A stretch of DNA of 64,000 nucleotides from an uncultured Eubacteriales bacterium (GTDB lineage Bacteria; Bacillota; Clostridia; Christensenellales; CAG-138): positions 1-64,000 of the forward strand of contig UQGA01000002.1 of NCBI GenBank assembly GCA_900540495.1, written 5' to 3'. Positions 1 to 7,590 of this stretch are shown piece after piece; the first letter of the stretch is position 1, and every line of letters begins with the position of its first letter. A program made the translations under genes and the position numbers. The notes below the pieces were generated by a model that had not been told where the DNA came from, did not search any database, and worked only from the letters and a program-made list of their open reading frames with translations.

Positions 1-110
1 CGGACGGGCGCACGATCCTGCTGGCGAGCCACAACATCCAGGACATCGAGGAGCTTTGCGACACCGTGTGCGAGATGGACGCCGGCGTCATGACCATGGT
101 CAAGGAATGA
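1..110 (+). CDS. ABC transporter ATP-binding protein, C-terminal fragment
   Basis: Reading frame open from base 3 to the TGA at 108-110; the rest of the gene lies upstream of the window. The visible 35 residues read DGRTILLASHNIQDIEELCD and then continue to MVKE. This is the H-loop region and short tail typical of ABC-2-type exporter ATPases: a hydrophobic strand, the switch histidine in ASHN, then the IEELCD helix. Such ATPases drive export of drugs, lipids or peptides together with a separate membrane subunit, which is not in the window. Family assignment is good, specific substrate unknown. Confidence 0.75.
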   Translation, partial: DGRTILLASHNIQDIEELCDTVCEMDAGVMTMVKE

Positions 111-155
111 GTTTGTGGCGGTTGTGCCGCAGAGCAGTAAGGAATTAAAGGAGGG

Positions 156-179
156 ATGCGTATGATTGTGTGCAAGTAA
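156..179 (+). CDS. Possible short leader peptide MRMIVCK
   Basis: A very strong Shine-Dalgarno (AAAGGAGGG, 147-155) sits directly before ATG codons at 156 and 162. The frame ends at TAA after only seven codons (five from the second ATG, which has the better spacing). A three-branched hairpin begins four bases after the stop. A strong ribosome site with almost no frame could be a leader peptide, a remnant of a degraded gene, or chance. No attenuator-type codon run is evident. Confidence 0.25.
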   Translation: MRMIVCK

Positions 180-182
180 AAA

Positions 183-243
183 GCTCCTGCAAATCGTGAG
201 TGGGCACTCTCATCGCCCGAAGGCGATGATGACACGCAGGAGC
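183..243 (+). ncRNA. Three-stem structured element upstream of the peptidoglycan-binding protein
   Basis: Outer stem GCTCCTGC (183-190) pairs perfectly with GCAGGAGC (236-243). It encloses GAGT/ACTC (198-201 and 206-209) and CATCGCC/GGCGATG with a CGAA loop (211-217 and 222-228). This gives a compact three-way junction ending about 47 bases before the ribosome site of the next gene. There is no U-tract, so it is not a simple terminator. I do not recognise it as a known riboswitch or ribozyme; the hammerhead core CUGAUGA/GAAA is absent. Confidence 0.4.
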
Positions 244-303
244 AACCGTATTTTAACAGCTTAGAAACAAAACTGCAACTATAAATTTTGAAAGGAGAAT
301 ACT

Positions 304-834
304 ATGGGACGTATTATGAAACGCGTGCTTCCCTGTATGGCCGTGCTCGCCCTGGTTTTCGCGCTGTGCGCGGTCTCCTATGCGGCAGACTGGTCCGGGT
401 TTCCCCTGCAACAGGAGGGCGCCCGGAACGACTATGTCCGGGCGCTGCAAACCGTGGCCAAATACTATAATCCCTCGCAGATCAATGTGGATGCCGTATT
501 TGGCTCCGGCACAAAATCTGCTGTAATCAATTATCAGCGCAACAGCGGATTTGCGCCTTCTGAACAGGACGGTATTGTGGGAGCGCAAACTTGGAACAGC
601 ATGTATTGTAGGCTTGGTTCAAGAACCCGTATTACGGGCGGTGGGACTGGAAACGGAACACCGAGCAGTTCAGGCATGTATTATGGATATAGATTGTACC
701 AAAGAGCTTCGGGAAGCTATACTCAATTGTACTATTTCCGGGTAGATATTAACCATACAAATTGGTTTGACGTCTATGTAGCCGCACCTGGAAGCACACC
801 GGGTACGTGGTACTGGGTTAATCCCAGAACGTAG
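304..834 (+). CDS. Secreted peptidoglycan-binding-domain protein
   Basis: 176 aa. The ATG at 304 follows AAAGGAG at an ideal distance; the internal ATG at 316 is an alternative. Residues 1-28 are a signal peptide with a hydrophobic core ending in SYA|AD. Residues about 33-100 match the peptidoglycan-binding domain 1 fold: FPLQQEG, then a VRALQ repeat helix, the VDAVFGSGTKSAVINYQ segment and DGIVGAQTWNSM. These domains bind murein and usually anchor a cell-wall enzyme, but here no catalytic domain follows. The C-terminal 75 residues are Gly/Ser/Tyr-rich and unassigned. Probably a cell-wall-attached extracellular protein of unknown role. Confidence 0.7.
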   Translation: MGRIMKRVLPCMAVLALVFALCAVSYAADWSGFPLQQEGARNDYVRALQTVAKYYNPSQINVDAVFGSGTKSAVINYQRNSGFAPSEQDGIVGAQTWNSMYCRLGSRTRITGGGTGNGTPSSSGMYYGYRLYQRASGSYTQLYYFRVDINHTNWFDVYVAAPGSTPGTWYWVNPRT

Positions 835-847
835 GGATAAGTACAAT

Positions 848-882
848 GCGTTCTGCGCCTGCTAACGGCGGGCGCAGAACGC
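848..882 (+). other. 12-bp perfect GC-rich hairpin without U-tract
   Basis: GCGTTCTGCGCC (848-859) and GGCGCAGAACGC (871-882) are perfectly complementary around an 11-base loop, 13 bases after the stop of the peptidoglycan-binding protein. No T run follows, so efficient intrinsic termination is unlikely. More likely it protects the mRNA 3' end or weakens readthrough into the lipoprotein genes. Confidence 0.5.
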
Positions 883-913
883 CCAACTACGAAATCGTTA
901 TGGAGTGATTGAT

Positions 914-2368
914 ATGATAAAAACAAAAAAACTTCTTGTCTGGCTTCTCGCCGCGCTGCTCCTCCCCGCCTGCCAGCCAACGCCCACGGAGGACATCGTC
1001 GTCAACAAAAGCGACGGGACGTTGGAAGAGGCCATCGCGGCAGAGGCGTTGCCACCCGCCCGGTATGAAGCGCCGGAGACGCTGCGCCTCGACCCGTTCG
1101 GTACGGAGACACTCGAAGTCGTGGTGGATGCTGAGGTCGTCGTGCCGGATGCAGAGCGGTACCCCATCGTCGAGGTCACGCTTCGCACCATCACCGTGGA
1201 CTGGGCGCGGGACATGATGTACAAAATGGCGGATGGCAGGAAGGTCTACACCTATCAAACGGAAACAGCCGCTACCAAGGAACAGATCGAGGCAGAGATC
1301 GCCCTGCTGCAGCAGCAGCTGGCCAACCCGGATGCCTATCTGCCCGCTGGAGCGGACGAGCAGGCGCACGCCGAGGCGGAGCGCGAGTGGCGCGAGGTGC
1401 TTGAGGCATGGGAGGTGTTGTACCGGGAGGCGCCGGACGCATTTGAGCGGCGGGAAATCGACCTTCAATCTGCCGATTTTGATTTGATGGGACAAATGAC
1501 CGGCGCAGTTGACTTTGGAAAAGAGCGGGAGACCTATCTGACCGTGGCCGCCTGGTACGGAGGGCCGGGCGGCAGCGTGGAGTTCAACAATGTGGACGAC
1601 GGGGTGGGACTACCGTTCAACTTCGATATGGACAGCGACCTGACTGACCTCAATGACGTCACGATCAGCGTGGAAGAGGCGGTGCAGATGGGGCTCGACT
1701 ATCTCGAGCAACTGGGGGAGACGGACTTTTCCCCCGCGCTGATCGTCGCGGGATATTGCCATCCTCGCAGCAGTGAGAATATCAAGCCGATGGAGGAGTG
1801 GCCGCAATGCTACCAGATCCAGTTCACACGTAACGTCGCGGGCGTGCCCGCTACCTACCGGGAGGGGCATTACGACCTGCTGCTGTCCGGCTCGGACGGG
1901 AAGGAACGCTATGCGCCCGCCTATCCGGAGGAATCCATTGAGATGGACATCCGCGACTCGGGCGTGAACTACCTGTATTGGAGCACGCCAAGCGAGCTGG
2001 GGCGCACGCTCAATGAGAACGTGGCGCTGCTGCCGTTTGAACAGATCGTGGAGCGGTTCTGCGACCAGATTCTCTACAACGCCACACCTGCCGTCGGGGA
2101 GGACGATGCGGTGATCAAAAAGACGTTGTACATCGACCGGATCGAGCTTGGCATGGTGCGGGCGCTGCAGCGCGGGAGCGTCGACCAGTGGATCATGGTG
2201 CCGGCGTGGACGTTCTTTGGCAAGACGGCGCTGCAATACGCAGGACCGCAGCCGGGCGGGTATCCGCTCGACGAGAACAACGAGTACATCAGCGAAACGC
2301 CGGGTTACAGCTATCTCATCCTCAACGCCGTGGACGGCAGCGTGTATGACCCGGGCGTCGGGTATTGA
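914..2368 (+). CDS. Lipoprotein, paralog 1 of 3 (DUF6034-like)
   Basis: 484 aa. The ATG at 914 is chosen because GGAG at 902-905 lies 8 bases upstream; a GTG at 905 would overlap that site. A lipoprotein signal (hydrophobic residues 7-17, lipobox LPAC) puts the acylated cysteine at position 20. The mature N-terminus CQPTPTEDIVVNKSDGTLEE is nearly the same in the two genes that follow. The rest is a mixed alpha/beta extracellular region with no recognised catalytic motif. I associate this N-terminus with clostridial lipoproteins annotated DUF6034, from memory and not checked. Three tandem, strongly diverged copies suggest surface proteins under diversifying pressure. Function unknown. Confidence 0.7.
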   Translation: MIKTKKLLVWLLAALLLPACQPTPTEDIVVNKSDGTLEEAIAAEALPPARYEAPETLRLDPFGTETLEVVVDAEVVVPDAERYPIVEVTLRTITVDWARDMMYKMADGRKVYTYQTETAATKEQIEAEIALLQQQLANPDAYLPAGADEQAHAEAEREWREVLEAWEVLYREAPDAFERREIDLQSADFDLMGQMTGAVDFGKERETYLTVAAWYGGPGGSVEFNNVDDGVGLPFNFDMDSDLTDLNDVTISVEEAVQMGLDYLEQLGETDFSPALIVAGYCHPRSSENIKPMEEWPQCYQIQFTRNVAGVPATYREGHYDLLLSGSDGKERYAPAYPEESIEMDIRDSGVNYLYWSTPSELGRTLNENVALLPFEQIVERFCDQILYNATPAVGEDDAVIKKTLYIDRIELGMVRALQRGSVDQWIMVPAWTFFGKTALQYAGPQPGGYPLDENNEYISETPGYSYLILNAVDGSVYDPGVGY

Positions 2369-2412
2369 CCGTCCGCAGACAGCGTGACGGGCATGTGAAA
2401 GGGGGACGCATC

Positions 2413-3777
2413 GTGAAGCGCATCTGTGCCGCACTGCTTACAGGCCTTTTCCTGTTGCTGACTGCGTGTCAGCCGACGCCGGAAGAGGACATCGTCGTCA
2501 ACAAAAGCGACGGGACGTTGGAAGAGGCCATCGCGGCGACGGCGGTGCCGTCCGAGCAGCCGCTGCTGCCGGTGGATGAGGTGGGACAGCGCGTGGAGCA
2601 CTGGACGGACGAGCTCACCATCCGCGGGCTGACCTGCACGATCGACGCGGACATCGTGCTGCCGGACAAAAAGATTTTCCCCGTCTACCGCGTGCGGCAG
2701 CGCGCGCTTGACGCTAAGACGGCGGCGCAGGTGCTGGACTACTTCCTGGCGAACGCGACCGGCGCGCGCGAGACTTCCCGCACGCGCGAGGAAGTGCTGC
2801 TCGACCTGATGGCCGTGCGCAGGGGGGAATACGTCACCTACGACGGCGCGGGCGGCGCATGGCAACCCTACGACGGGCAGGAGGAGGACATCGCACGACT
2901 CGAGGAGGAGCTGCAGACCATCGGCGAGGAGGAGTTTGGTCCCGTGCCGGACACCGTGCCGCTCGACACGCCGTATACCTACGCGCTACCGGACGGGAAG
3001 CGCATCTGTATGCGCGTGTCGGAGCGGGAGGCATATGCGTATACCTATTTCCCGCGCGGCATCACACAGCCGGAGAACTGGGTCATGGACGGCGAGGCAT
3101 ATCCGGGCGAACCAAAGGGGACGACGTTGCAGAACGTGAAACTCACACAGGAGGAGGCCGAGGCCGCAGCGAAGGCGTTCCTCGAGCAGGCAGGGTTGAC
3201 CTATCTGGGGCTTGCCGAGGCGGAGAAGGCGCGCATCTTACAGGGATCCACATATGAAACGCTGTCGGAAGGCTGGCAGCTCACCTATGCGCGCAGCGAC
3301 GGCGGGTGCATTCCGGTGTACTATTCCAACCAGCAGACCGGCTACCTATACCAGCGGTCGGAGGACTATGCGCCGCGCTGGTATCCGGAGACCCTGCGCA
3401 TCTACGTGGACGAGAATGGCATACAGAGCGTCAACTGGCAATTCCCGCTCGAGATCGTGGAGACGATGAACGAGAACGTGCTGCTGTTGGAGTTCGACGA
3501 GATCAAAGGGCAGATCACGCAGGCCGTCGAGCTCGGCTATGCCTACATGAGCGAAAAGATGGGCGGCAGCAGGCAGCACGAAGTGACGGTGACCAGCGTC
3601 GTGCTGACAAACGTACTCGTGCCCATGCGGGACACGGTGGATTACCAGATGCTCGTGCCCGCGTGGCTAGTGTTCTACCGGCAGCAGATGGGGGCGGCGG
3701 AGCCGCTCACCACATTCATCGCGGTAAACGCTGTCGATGGCTCGACCATCGACCTCAAGGTGCGCTCGGGCGGCTGA
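2413..3777 (+). CDS. Lipoprotein, paralog 2 of 3 (DUF6034-like)
   Basis: 454 aa. The GTG at 2413 is preferred: AAAGGGGG (2398-2405) lies about 8 bases before it, and the product then begins MKRIC with a standard lipoprotein signal and acylated cysteine at residue 19 (LTAC). A longer frame from 2365 has no ribosome site and spoils the signal peptide. The mature start CQPTPEEDIVVNKSDGTLEE matches paralog 1. A 53-bp stretch is identical to it at the DNA level (2485-2537 versus 989-1041) although the remainder has diverged heavily. Exported, lipid-anchored, function unknown. Confidence 0.7.
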   Translation: MKRICAALLTGLFLLLTACQPTPEEDIVVNKSDGTLEEAIAATAVPSEQPLLPVDEVGQRVEHWTDELTIRGLTCTIDADIVLPDKKIFPVYRVRQRALDAKTAAQVLDYFLANATGARETSRTREEVLLDLMAVRRGEYVTYDGAGGAWQPYDGQEEDIARLEEELQTIGEEEFGPVPDTVPLDTPYTYALPDGKRICMRVSEREAYAYTYFPRGITQPENWVMDGEAYPGEPKGTTLQNVKLTQEEAEAAAKAFLEQAGLTYLGLAEAEKARILQGSTYETLSEGWQLTYARSDGGCIPVYYSNQQTGYLYQRSEDYAPRWYPETLRIYVDENGIQSVNWQFPLEIVETMNENVLLLEFDEIKGQITQAVELGYAYMSEKMGGSRQHEVTVTSVVLTNVLVPMRDTVDYQMLVPAWLVFYRQQMGAAEPLTTFIAVNAVDGSTIDLKVRSGG

Positions 3778-3847
3778 AGCCGCCCATATGGACAAAGACG
3801 CGCGGCGGAGCAGGAAAACAGACAAATCCGACAGGAGGGGAGAGACG

Positions 3848-5272
3848 ATGACACAGAGAAAACGGAGCCACGCGCTGCTGCTGGCCTTTCTATTGTTTGC
3901 CGCGCTGCTGACCGCGTGCCAGCCGACACCTAAAGAGGACTTGGTGGTGAACCGGGGGGACAGCGCACAACCGTCAGGCGGCGCCCAGCCGTCGGGCGGC
4001 GTTGCGCCGGACGCCGTCCCGACGGCGGACCTACTTTCCATCCCGCAGAAGCTGACGCTGACGGAACAGCCGCAGAAGAACGTGATCGTCTCCATTGACG
4101 CACCGGTTTTGCTGGCACGGGACGCCGCCTACCCGATCATCGAGGTACTGCCGTATGACACGCTGCACGATGCGGAGCTGATCAACCGGCTTTTGCAATC
4201 CGTCTGCCCCGGCGGCACGGTCTATGAGGCGTGGGAGCGTACGAAGGCGGAGGTCGAGGAACAACTGAAGGCGGCGCTCTCCTACCACGGGCAGAGCGGC
4301 TCGGTAGTGGACAAAGACGTGCTGGAGTCTACGTTCATCCCGATGTTTGAGGAAGAATACCAGACCGCACCGGAGGAGGCCGTCAAGATCAAGCACGATG
4401 TGGCGAGCGGATTCGAGAGCGGGCAGTATTATTTTGTGGAGCGGCCTGACGGCGGAACGGCCCGGCTGCAGTTCCGCTACGGCAACAGCGTGGACTTTAT
4501 GGCAACAGAGCGGATGGTGTTCTACGACGAAAGCTTCATCCAAGAGGGTGACCCGCCACTGGCAGAGCCGGAGATCACAAAGGAGGAAGCGATCCGCATC
4601 GGCGATGAATTCCTGCACAACCTAGGGATCGAATGTACCGCCCTTGTCAGGGTGGAGAAAGGGTTTTCCTTGTATAACTATGAGCGGCAGGAAAGCGTCT
4701 ACCTGCTCAGCTACGTTCGCAAAATCGGCGAGGCCTATTCGCTGGACTGGGGGCGGGTGATCGGCTGGACAACTCCGTACGCTCCCTTGTCCACGCTCGG
4801 CGCGCCATGGCAACCGGAAGGCGTCTATCTTGCCGTCGGTTCGGACGGTGTGATCTACGCGGCTTGTGACGGTCTCAGCCGCACGTCGCAGGTGCTGGAG
4901 GAGGAAAGCGCGCTGTGCGATTTTGAGCGGATCACCGACAGGATTGTCGAGCAGCTCGGCTTCCAGTTTGCCGGCAGGACGATCGACGGCAACGGCAATC
5001 CGATCATGAACAACCTGCAGGTCAGCAACATCGAGCTGATCTACGCGTTGGTGTGCCAAAAAGATCACGTGGACATCGGCGTCTATATCCCAGTCTGGGA
5101 AATCACCTATTATTGGAATGACGATCCGGTACGGCAGCAGCTCTATCTCTCGGCGCTCGACGGCGGCACGGTGGAGCCGCGCATGACCTGGAAAGATCTG
5201 CTGAATTGGGCGGAACAAATGGCCAAAGAGGAGGCGTTGGAGGCGCTGCCCGGTGCGGAGGAAGGTTCGTGA
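3848..5272 (+). CDS. Lipoprotein, paralog 3 of 3 (DUF6034-like)
   Basis: 474 aa. The ATG at 3848 sits 7 bases after AGGAGGGG (3833-3840). The signal peptide has a basic start (MTQRKR), hydrophobic residues 9-22 and lipobox LTAC with Cys24, followed by CQPTPKEDLVVNRGD. After the conserved start there is a short degenerate SAQPSGGAQPSGG linker absent from the other two copies. Downstream it shares the general layout of its paralogs, including a near-C-terminal VPVWEITYYW-type strand comparable to VPAWTFF and VPAWLVFY. Same likely location (outer leaflet of the membrane) and unknown function. Confidence 0.7.
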   Translation: MTQRKRSHALLLAFLLFAALLTACQPTPKEDLVVNRGDSAQPSGGAQPSGGVAPDAVPTADLLSIPQKLTLTEQPQKNVIVSIDAPVLLARDAAYPIIEVLPYDTLHDAELINRLLQSVCPGGTVYEAWERTKAEVEEQLKAALSYHGQSGSVVDKDVLESTFIPMFEEEYQTAPEEAVKIKHDVASGFESGQYYFVERPDGGTARLQFRYGNSVDFMATERMVFYDESFIQEGDPPLAEPEITKEEAIRIGDEFLHNLGIECTALVRVEKGFSLYNYERQESVYLLSYVRKIGEAYSLDWGRVIGWTTPYAPLSTLGAPWQPEGVYLAVGSDGVIYAACDGLSRTSQVLEEESALCDFERITDRIVEQLGFQFAGRTIDGNGNPIMNNLQVSNIELIYALVCQKDHVDIGVYIPVWEITYYWNDDPVRQQLYLSALDGGTVEPRMTWKDLLNWAEQMAKEEALEALPGAEEGS

Positions 5273-5280
5273 TCTGCGCC

Positions 5281-5298
5281 GTGCGGCATGCGCCGCAC
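5281..5298 (+). other. Short perfect hairpin after the lipoprotein cluster
   Basis: GTGCGGC (5281-5287) pairs with GCCGCAC (5292-5298) around an ATGC loop, 8 bases past the third lipoprotein stop. No T-tract follows. The rest of the spacer to 5450 holds a direct repeat CGTTACAGA at 5396-5404 and 5426-5434 (30 bp apart), which might be a regulator site; otherwise nothing clear. Confidence 0.35.
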
Positions 5299-5450
5299 GC
5301 GGGCGGAGGAGACTGCGACACTACTGCGATAATGATGGACAAAAATTCCATAATACGCAGAAACATGCGATCCCGCGTCGTTATTTGAATCCTGTCGTTA
5401 CAGACGGGCGGTGCTTCCCGCATGACGTTACAGATATGGAGGGAACGAGG

Positions 5451-7082
5451 ATGAAACGAATGGGGCACATCACACGGCACTTTGCACGGCATATGGCATT
5501 ACTGCTGGCGGCGCTGCTCGTGCTGGCGGCATGGCTGCCGGCGGCCGCGCTGGCGGACGGGGAAGGCGGCGTTGCGCCCCCGCCCGCGGGGCAGTCCAGT
5601 GCGCAGGATAGCGCCGCGGCAGGCGGGCAGGGCGGCGTGCAGCAGGACGGTCAGCAGCAGGACGGCGGCGCGGCAGGCAACACAGCCACGCCCGTGCCGG
5701 CCAATACGGCGACGCCCACGCCGCCCGTCGTAACCATCCAGGTGGACACGCCCGCGCCGGACACGCCTGCGCCGGTGCCGTCGTCGCTGCGCATCGATAG
5801 CCAGAACCTGTACAACGGCATGGCAGCCACGTATGCGCAGGGCTACGCCCCGACCGTCTCCGGCGGCAAGGCGACGATCATCCTGCCCCTGCTGTGCAGC
5901 GGAAAGCTCGCGGGCGACAGCCTCGTGGCCACGCCCAATCTCGGCAGCACGCTGGACTCCCCGTTCGTGTTCGGCAACTATCAGCAGATCGTCCCGCTCT
6001 CGACCCAGTCCGTCAACGGCGGCAAGGGGCAGGTGCAGGCGTACTACGTCCGCTTTGACCTGGCGCTGAGCAGCGCCCGGATCAACGGCGTGTACCCGGT
6101 GGTCATCACCGTGGAGGCGTTCGACACGGCGGGCAACGAGGTGCGCGAGGAGTTTACGACGTATGTGACCATCTCGGACGGGCAGGACCCGCCCAGGGAG
6201 ACCGTCAGCACGGGCAGCAGCGGCCCGACGGCGTCCAAGCCGGTGCTCGTGGTGACCGCCTGCGACCTCAGCAAGACGACGCTGCAGGTGGGTGACACGC
6301 TGCAGGTGAACCTGACCGCGGACAACCTCGGCCGCCGCACGGCGAACAACATCCGCGCGACGATCGTGAGCGATGACGCGAACATCGTGCTGCTGAACGA
6401 CTTTTCGGCGCAGTATGAGCGGGCGCTGGCGAGCGGGGACAGCGTGTCGTTCTCGTTCGAGCTGCAGGTGCTGCCGCTGGCGGTGGGCGGGATGCACACG
6501 ATGACCATCCAGCTCAATTACGAGGGACCGGACAACAGCGGGTATACGGAGAACGCGGTGTTCCGCTGCATGGTGGAGCAGAAGGCGGCGCTGGAATACG
6601 ACGTGGTGAAGCTGCCGGAGAGTGCGACGTCGGGCGACTCGTTCAGCATCCCGGTGAGCGCGTACAACCCGGGGACGGCGACGGTGTACAACGTGCGCTT
6701 CACGCTGCACGTGGACGGGCTGATCGCGGCGACGGCGTATCTTGGGAACCTGGCGCCGGAGGAGAGCGCGGACAAGATGATGGAGGTTTTTGCCACGACG
6801 CTGTCCGGCACGGAGAAATACGGCCAGACGTACGGCACGTGCGAGCTGCGGTATGAGGACGCGATGGGGCAGGAATACTGGGAGAGCATCGACCTGACCA
6901 TGAACATCCTCGAGCCGGTGAAGATCACGGACGTGGAGCAGGAGAAGCTCGAGGAGGAGGCGAAGGAGCAGGAGACACTGTCGCAGTGGTGGGTGTCGCT
7001 CCTGTTTGGCATTGCGATCATCGCGGTGCTCGTGGCCGTCATCATCGTCGGCAAGTTCTCGCGCATGATGAAGATGCGGTAA
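5451..7082 (+). CDS. Secreted, C-terminally membrane-anchored protein with CARDB/COG1361-like domains
   Basis: 543 aa. The ATG at 5451 follows GGAGGG (about 5437-5442). Residues 1-34 form a signal peptide (LLLAALLVLAAWLPAAALA). Residues about 35-105 are a low-complexity linker rich in Gly, Gln, Ala, Pro and Thr with repeated TPAP-like units. From about 240 onward come two beta-sandwich stretches starting KPVLVVTACDLSKTTLQVGD, the look of CARDB/COG1361 Ig-like domains. A single transmembrane helix lies at about 515-534 with a short basic tail (KFSRMMKMR). In Firmicutes such proteins often accompany ABC exporters, which would suit the ATPase fragment at the window start, but the linkage is inferred. 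Confidence 0.6.
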   Translation: MKRMGHITRHFARHMALLLAALLVLAAWLPAAALADGEGGVAPPPAGQSSAQDSAAAGGQGGVQQDGQQQDGGAAGNTATPVPANTATPTPPVVTIQVDTPAPDTPAPVPSSLRIDSQNLYNGMAATYAQGYAPTVSGGKATIILPLLCSGKLAGDSLVATPNLGSTLDSPFVFGNYQQIVPLSTQSVNGGKGQVQAYYVRFDLALSSARINGVYPVVITVEAFDTAGNEVREEFTTYVTISDGQDPPRETVSTGSSGPTASKPVLVVTACDLSKTTLQVGDTLQVNLTADNLGRRTANNIRATIVSDDANIVLLNDFSAQYERALASGDSVSFSFELQVLPLAVGGMHTMTIQLNYEGPDNSGYTENAVFRCMVEQKAALEYDVVKLPESATSGDSFSIPVSAYNPGTATVYNVRFTLHVDGLIAATAYLGNLAPEESADKMMEVFATTLSGTEKYGQTYGTCELRYEDAMGQEYWESIDLTMNILEPVKITDVEQEKLEEEAKEQETLSQWWVSLLFGIAIIAVLVAVIIVGKFSRMMKMR

Positions 7083-7213
7083 GCGGCGTTCCTGCCGCGA
7101 GCCATACGCGGCGGGCCTGATGCGCGCGGACTGCGGTCCGTATGCGCAGCTTAAACGCCGCCTGCCGACAGAAATGTGACGGACAAACCCGGGGAATGGG
7201 CCGCCCAAGAGCC

Positions 7214-7260
7214 GGCGGGGTTATGCCCTTGCCGGGAACGACGAGTGGCCCCGCCTTTTT
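7214..7260 (+). terminator. Rho-independent terminator
   Basis: GGCGGGG (7214-7220) pairs with CCCCGCC (7249-7255) and is followed at once by TTTTT (7256-7260). The loop is long (28 bases) and can fold internally. It ends the transcript of the secreted anchored protein. Confidence 0.6.
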
Positions 7261-7471
7261 CTGCCCGGAACTCGGGAAAGCCGCTGAGCGGCGCCGTGGG
7301 CCGGGGCGTCTGGCGGCGGGCGCGGCGGGGACGCGGCGGGCCGCCGCCTGGAAGCGGCCGATAACATTTACATAATTATACAGAATTTCCGTGCCGGCAG
7401 ACGCGTGCGGCATACGCCTGCAAAACAAAACATATTTCCGCTCCAAATGGTCGAAAAGCGTATTTTGGTTC

Positions 7472-7500
7472 TTGAACAGCGGCTGGATTTGCGCTATACT
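7472..7500 (+). promoter_or_regulatory. Sigma-70-type promoter of the rnf operon
   Basis: -35 TTGAAC (7472-7477), 17-base spacer, -10 TATACT (7495-7500). Five of six bases match consensus at each hexamer. Start of transcription expected near 7507, giving an 84-base leader before the TTG start of rnfC. Confidence 0.75.
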
Positions 7501-7590
7501 CTTATGGAATGTCATCGAAACAGTATGCGATGAAAGCAAACCAACAGCTCTAAACGGCACTTTTTGTATGGGAAAGCGGGTGGAAAAAGA

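Larger units (their letters stand above)
7083..7590. other. 508-base intergenic region between secreted protein and rnf operon
   Basis: Contains a terminator for the upstream gene (7214-7260) and the rnf promoter (7472-7500), listed separately. The stretch 7261-7360 is extremely G/C-rich with no convincing frame. Composition then switches to A/T-rich at about 7361-7460 (run around CATTTACATAATTATACAG), a plausible upstream activating or regulator-binding region; no clear inverted repeat was found there. Confidence 0.5.

Noticed and set aside
183..243. Hammerhead ribozyme or simple terminator for the three-stem element
   Set aside because: The conserved CUGAUGA and GAAA core bases are missing and there is no T-tract.
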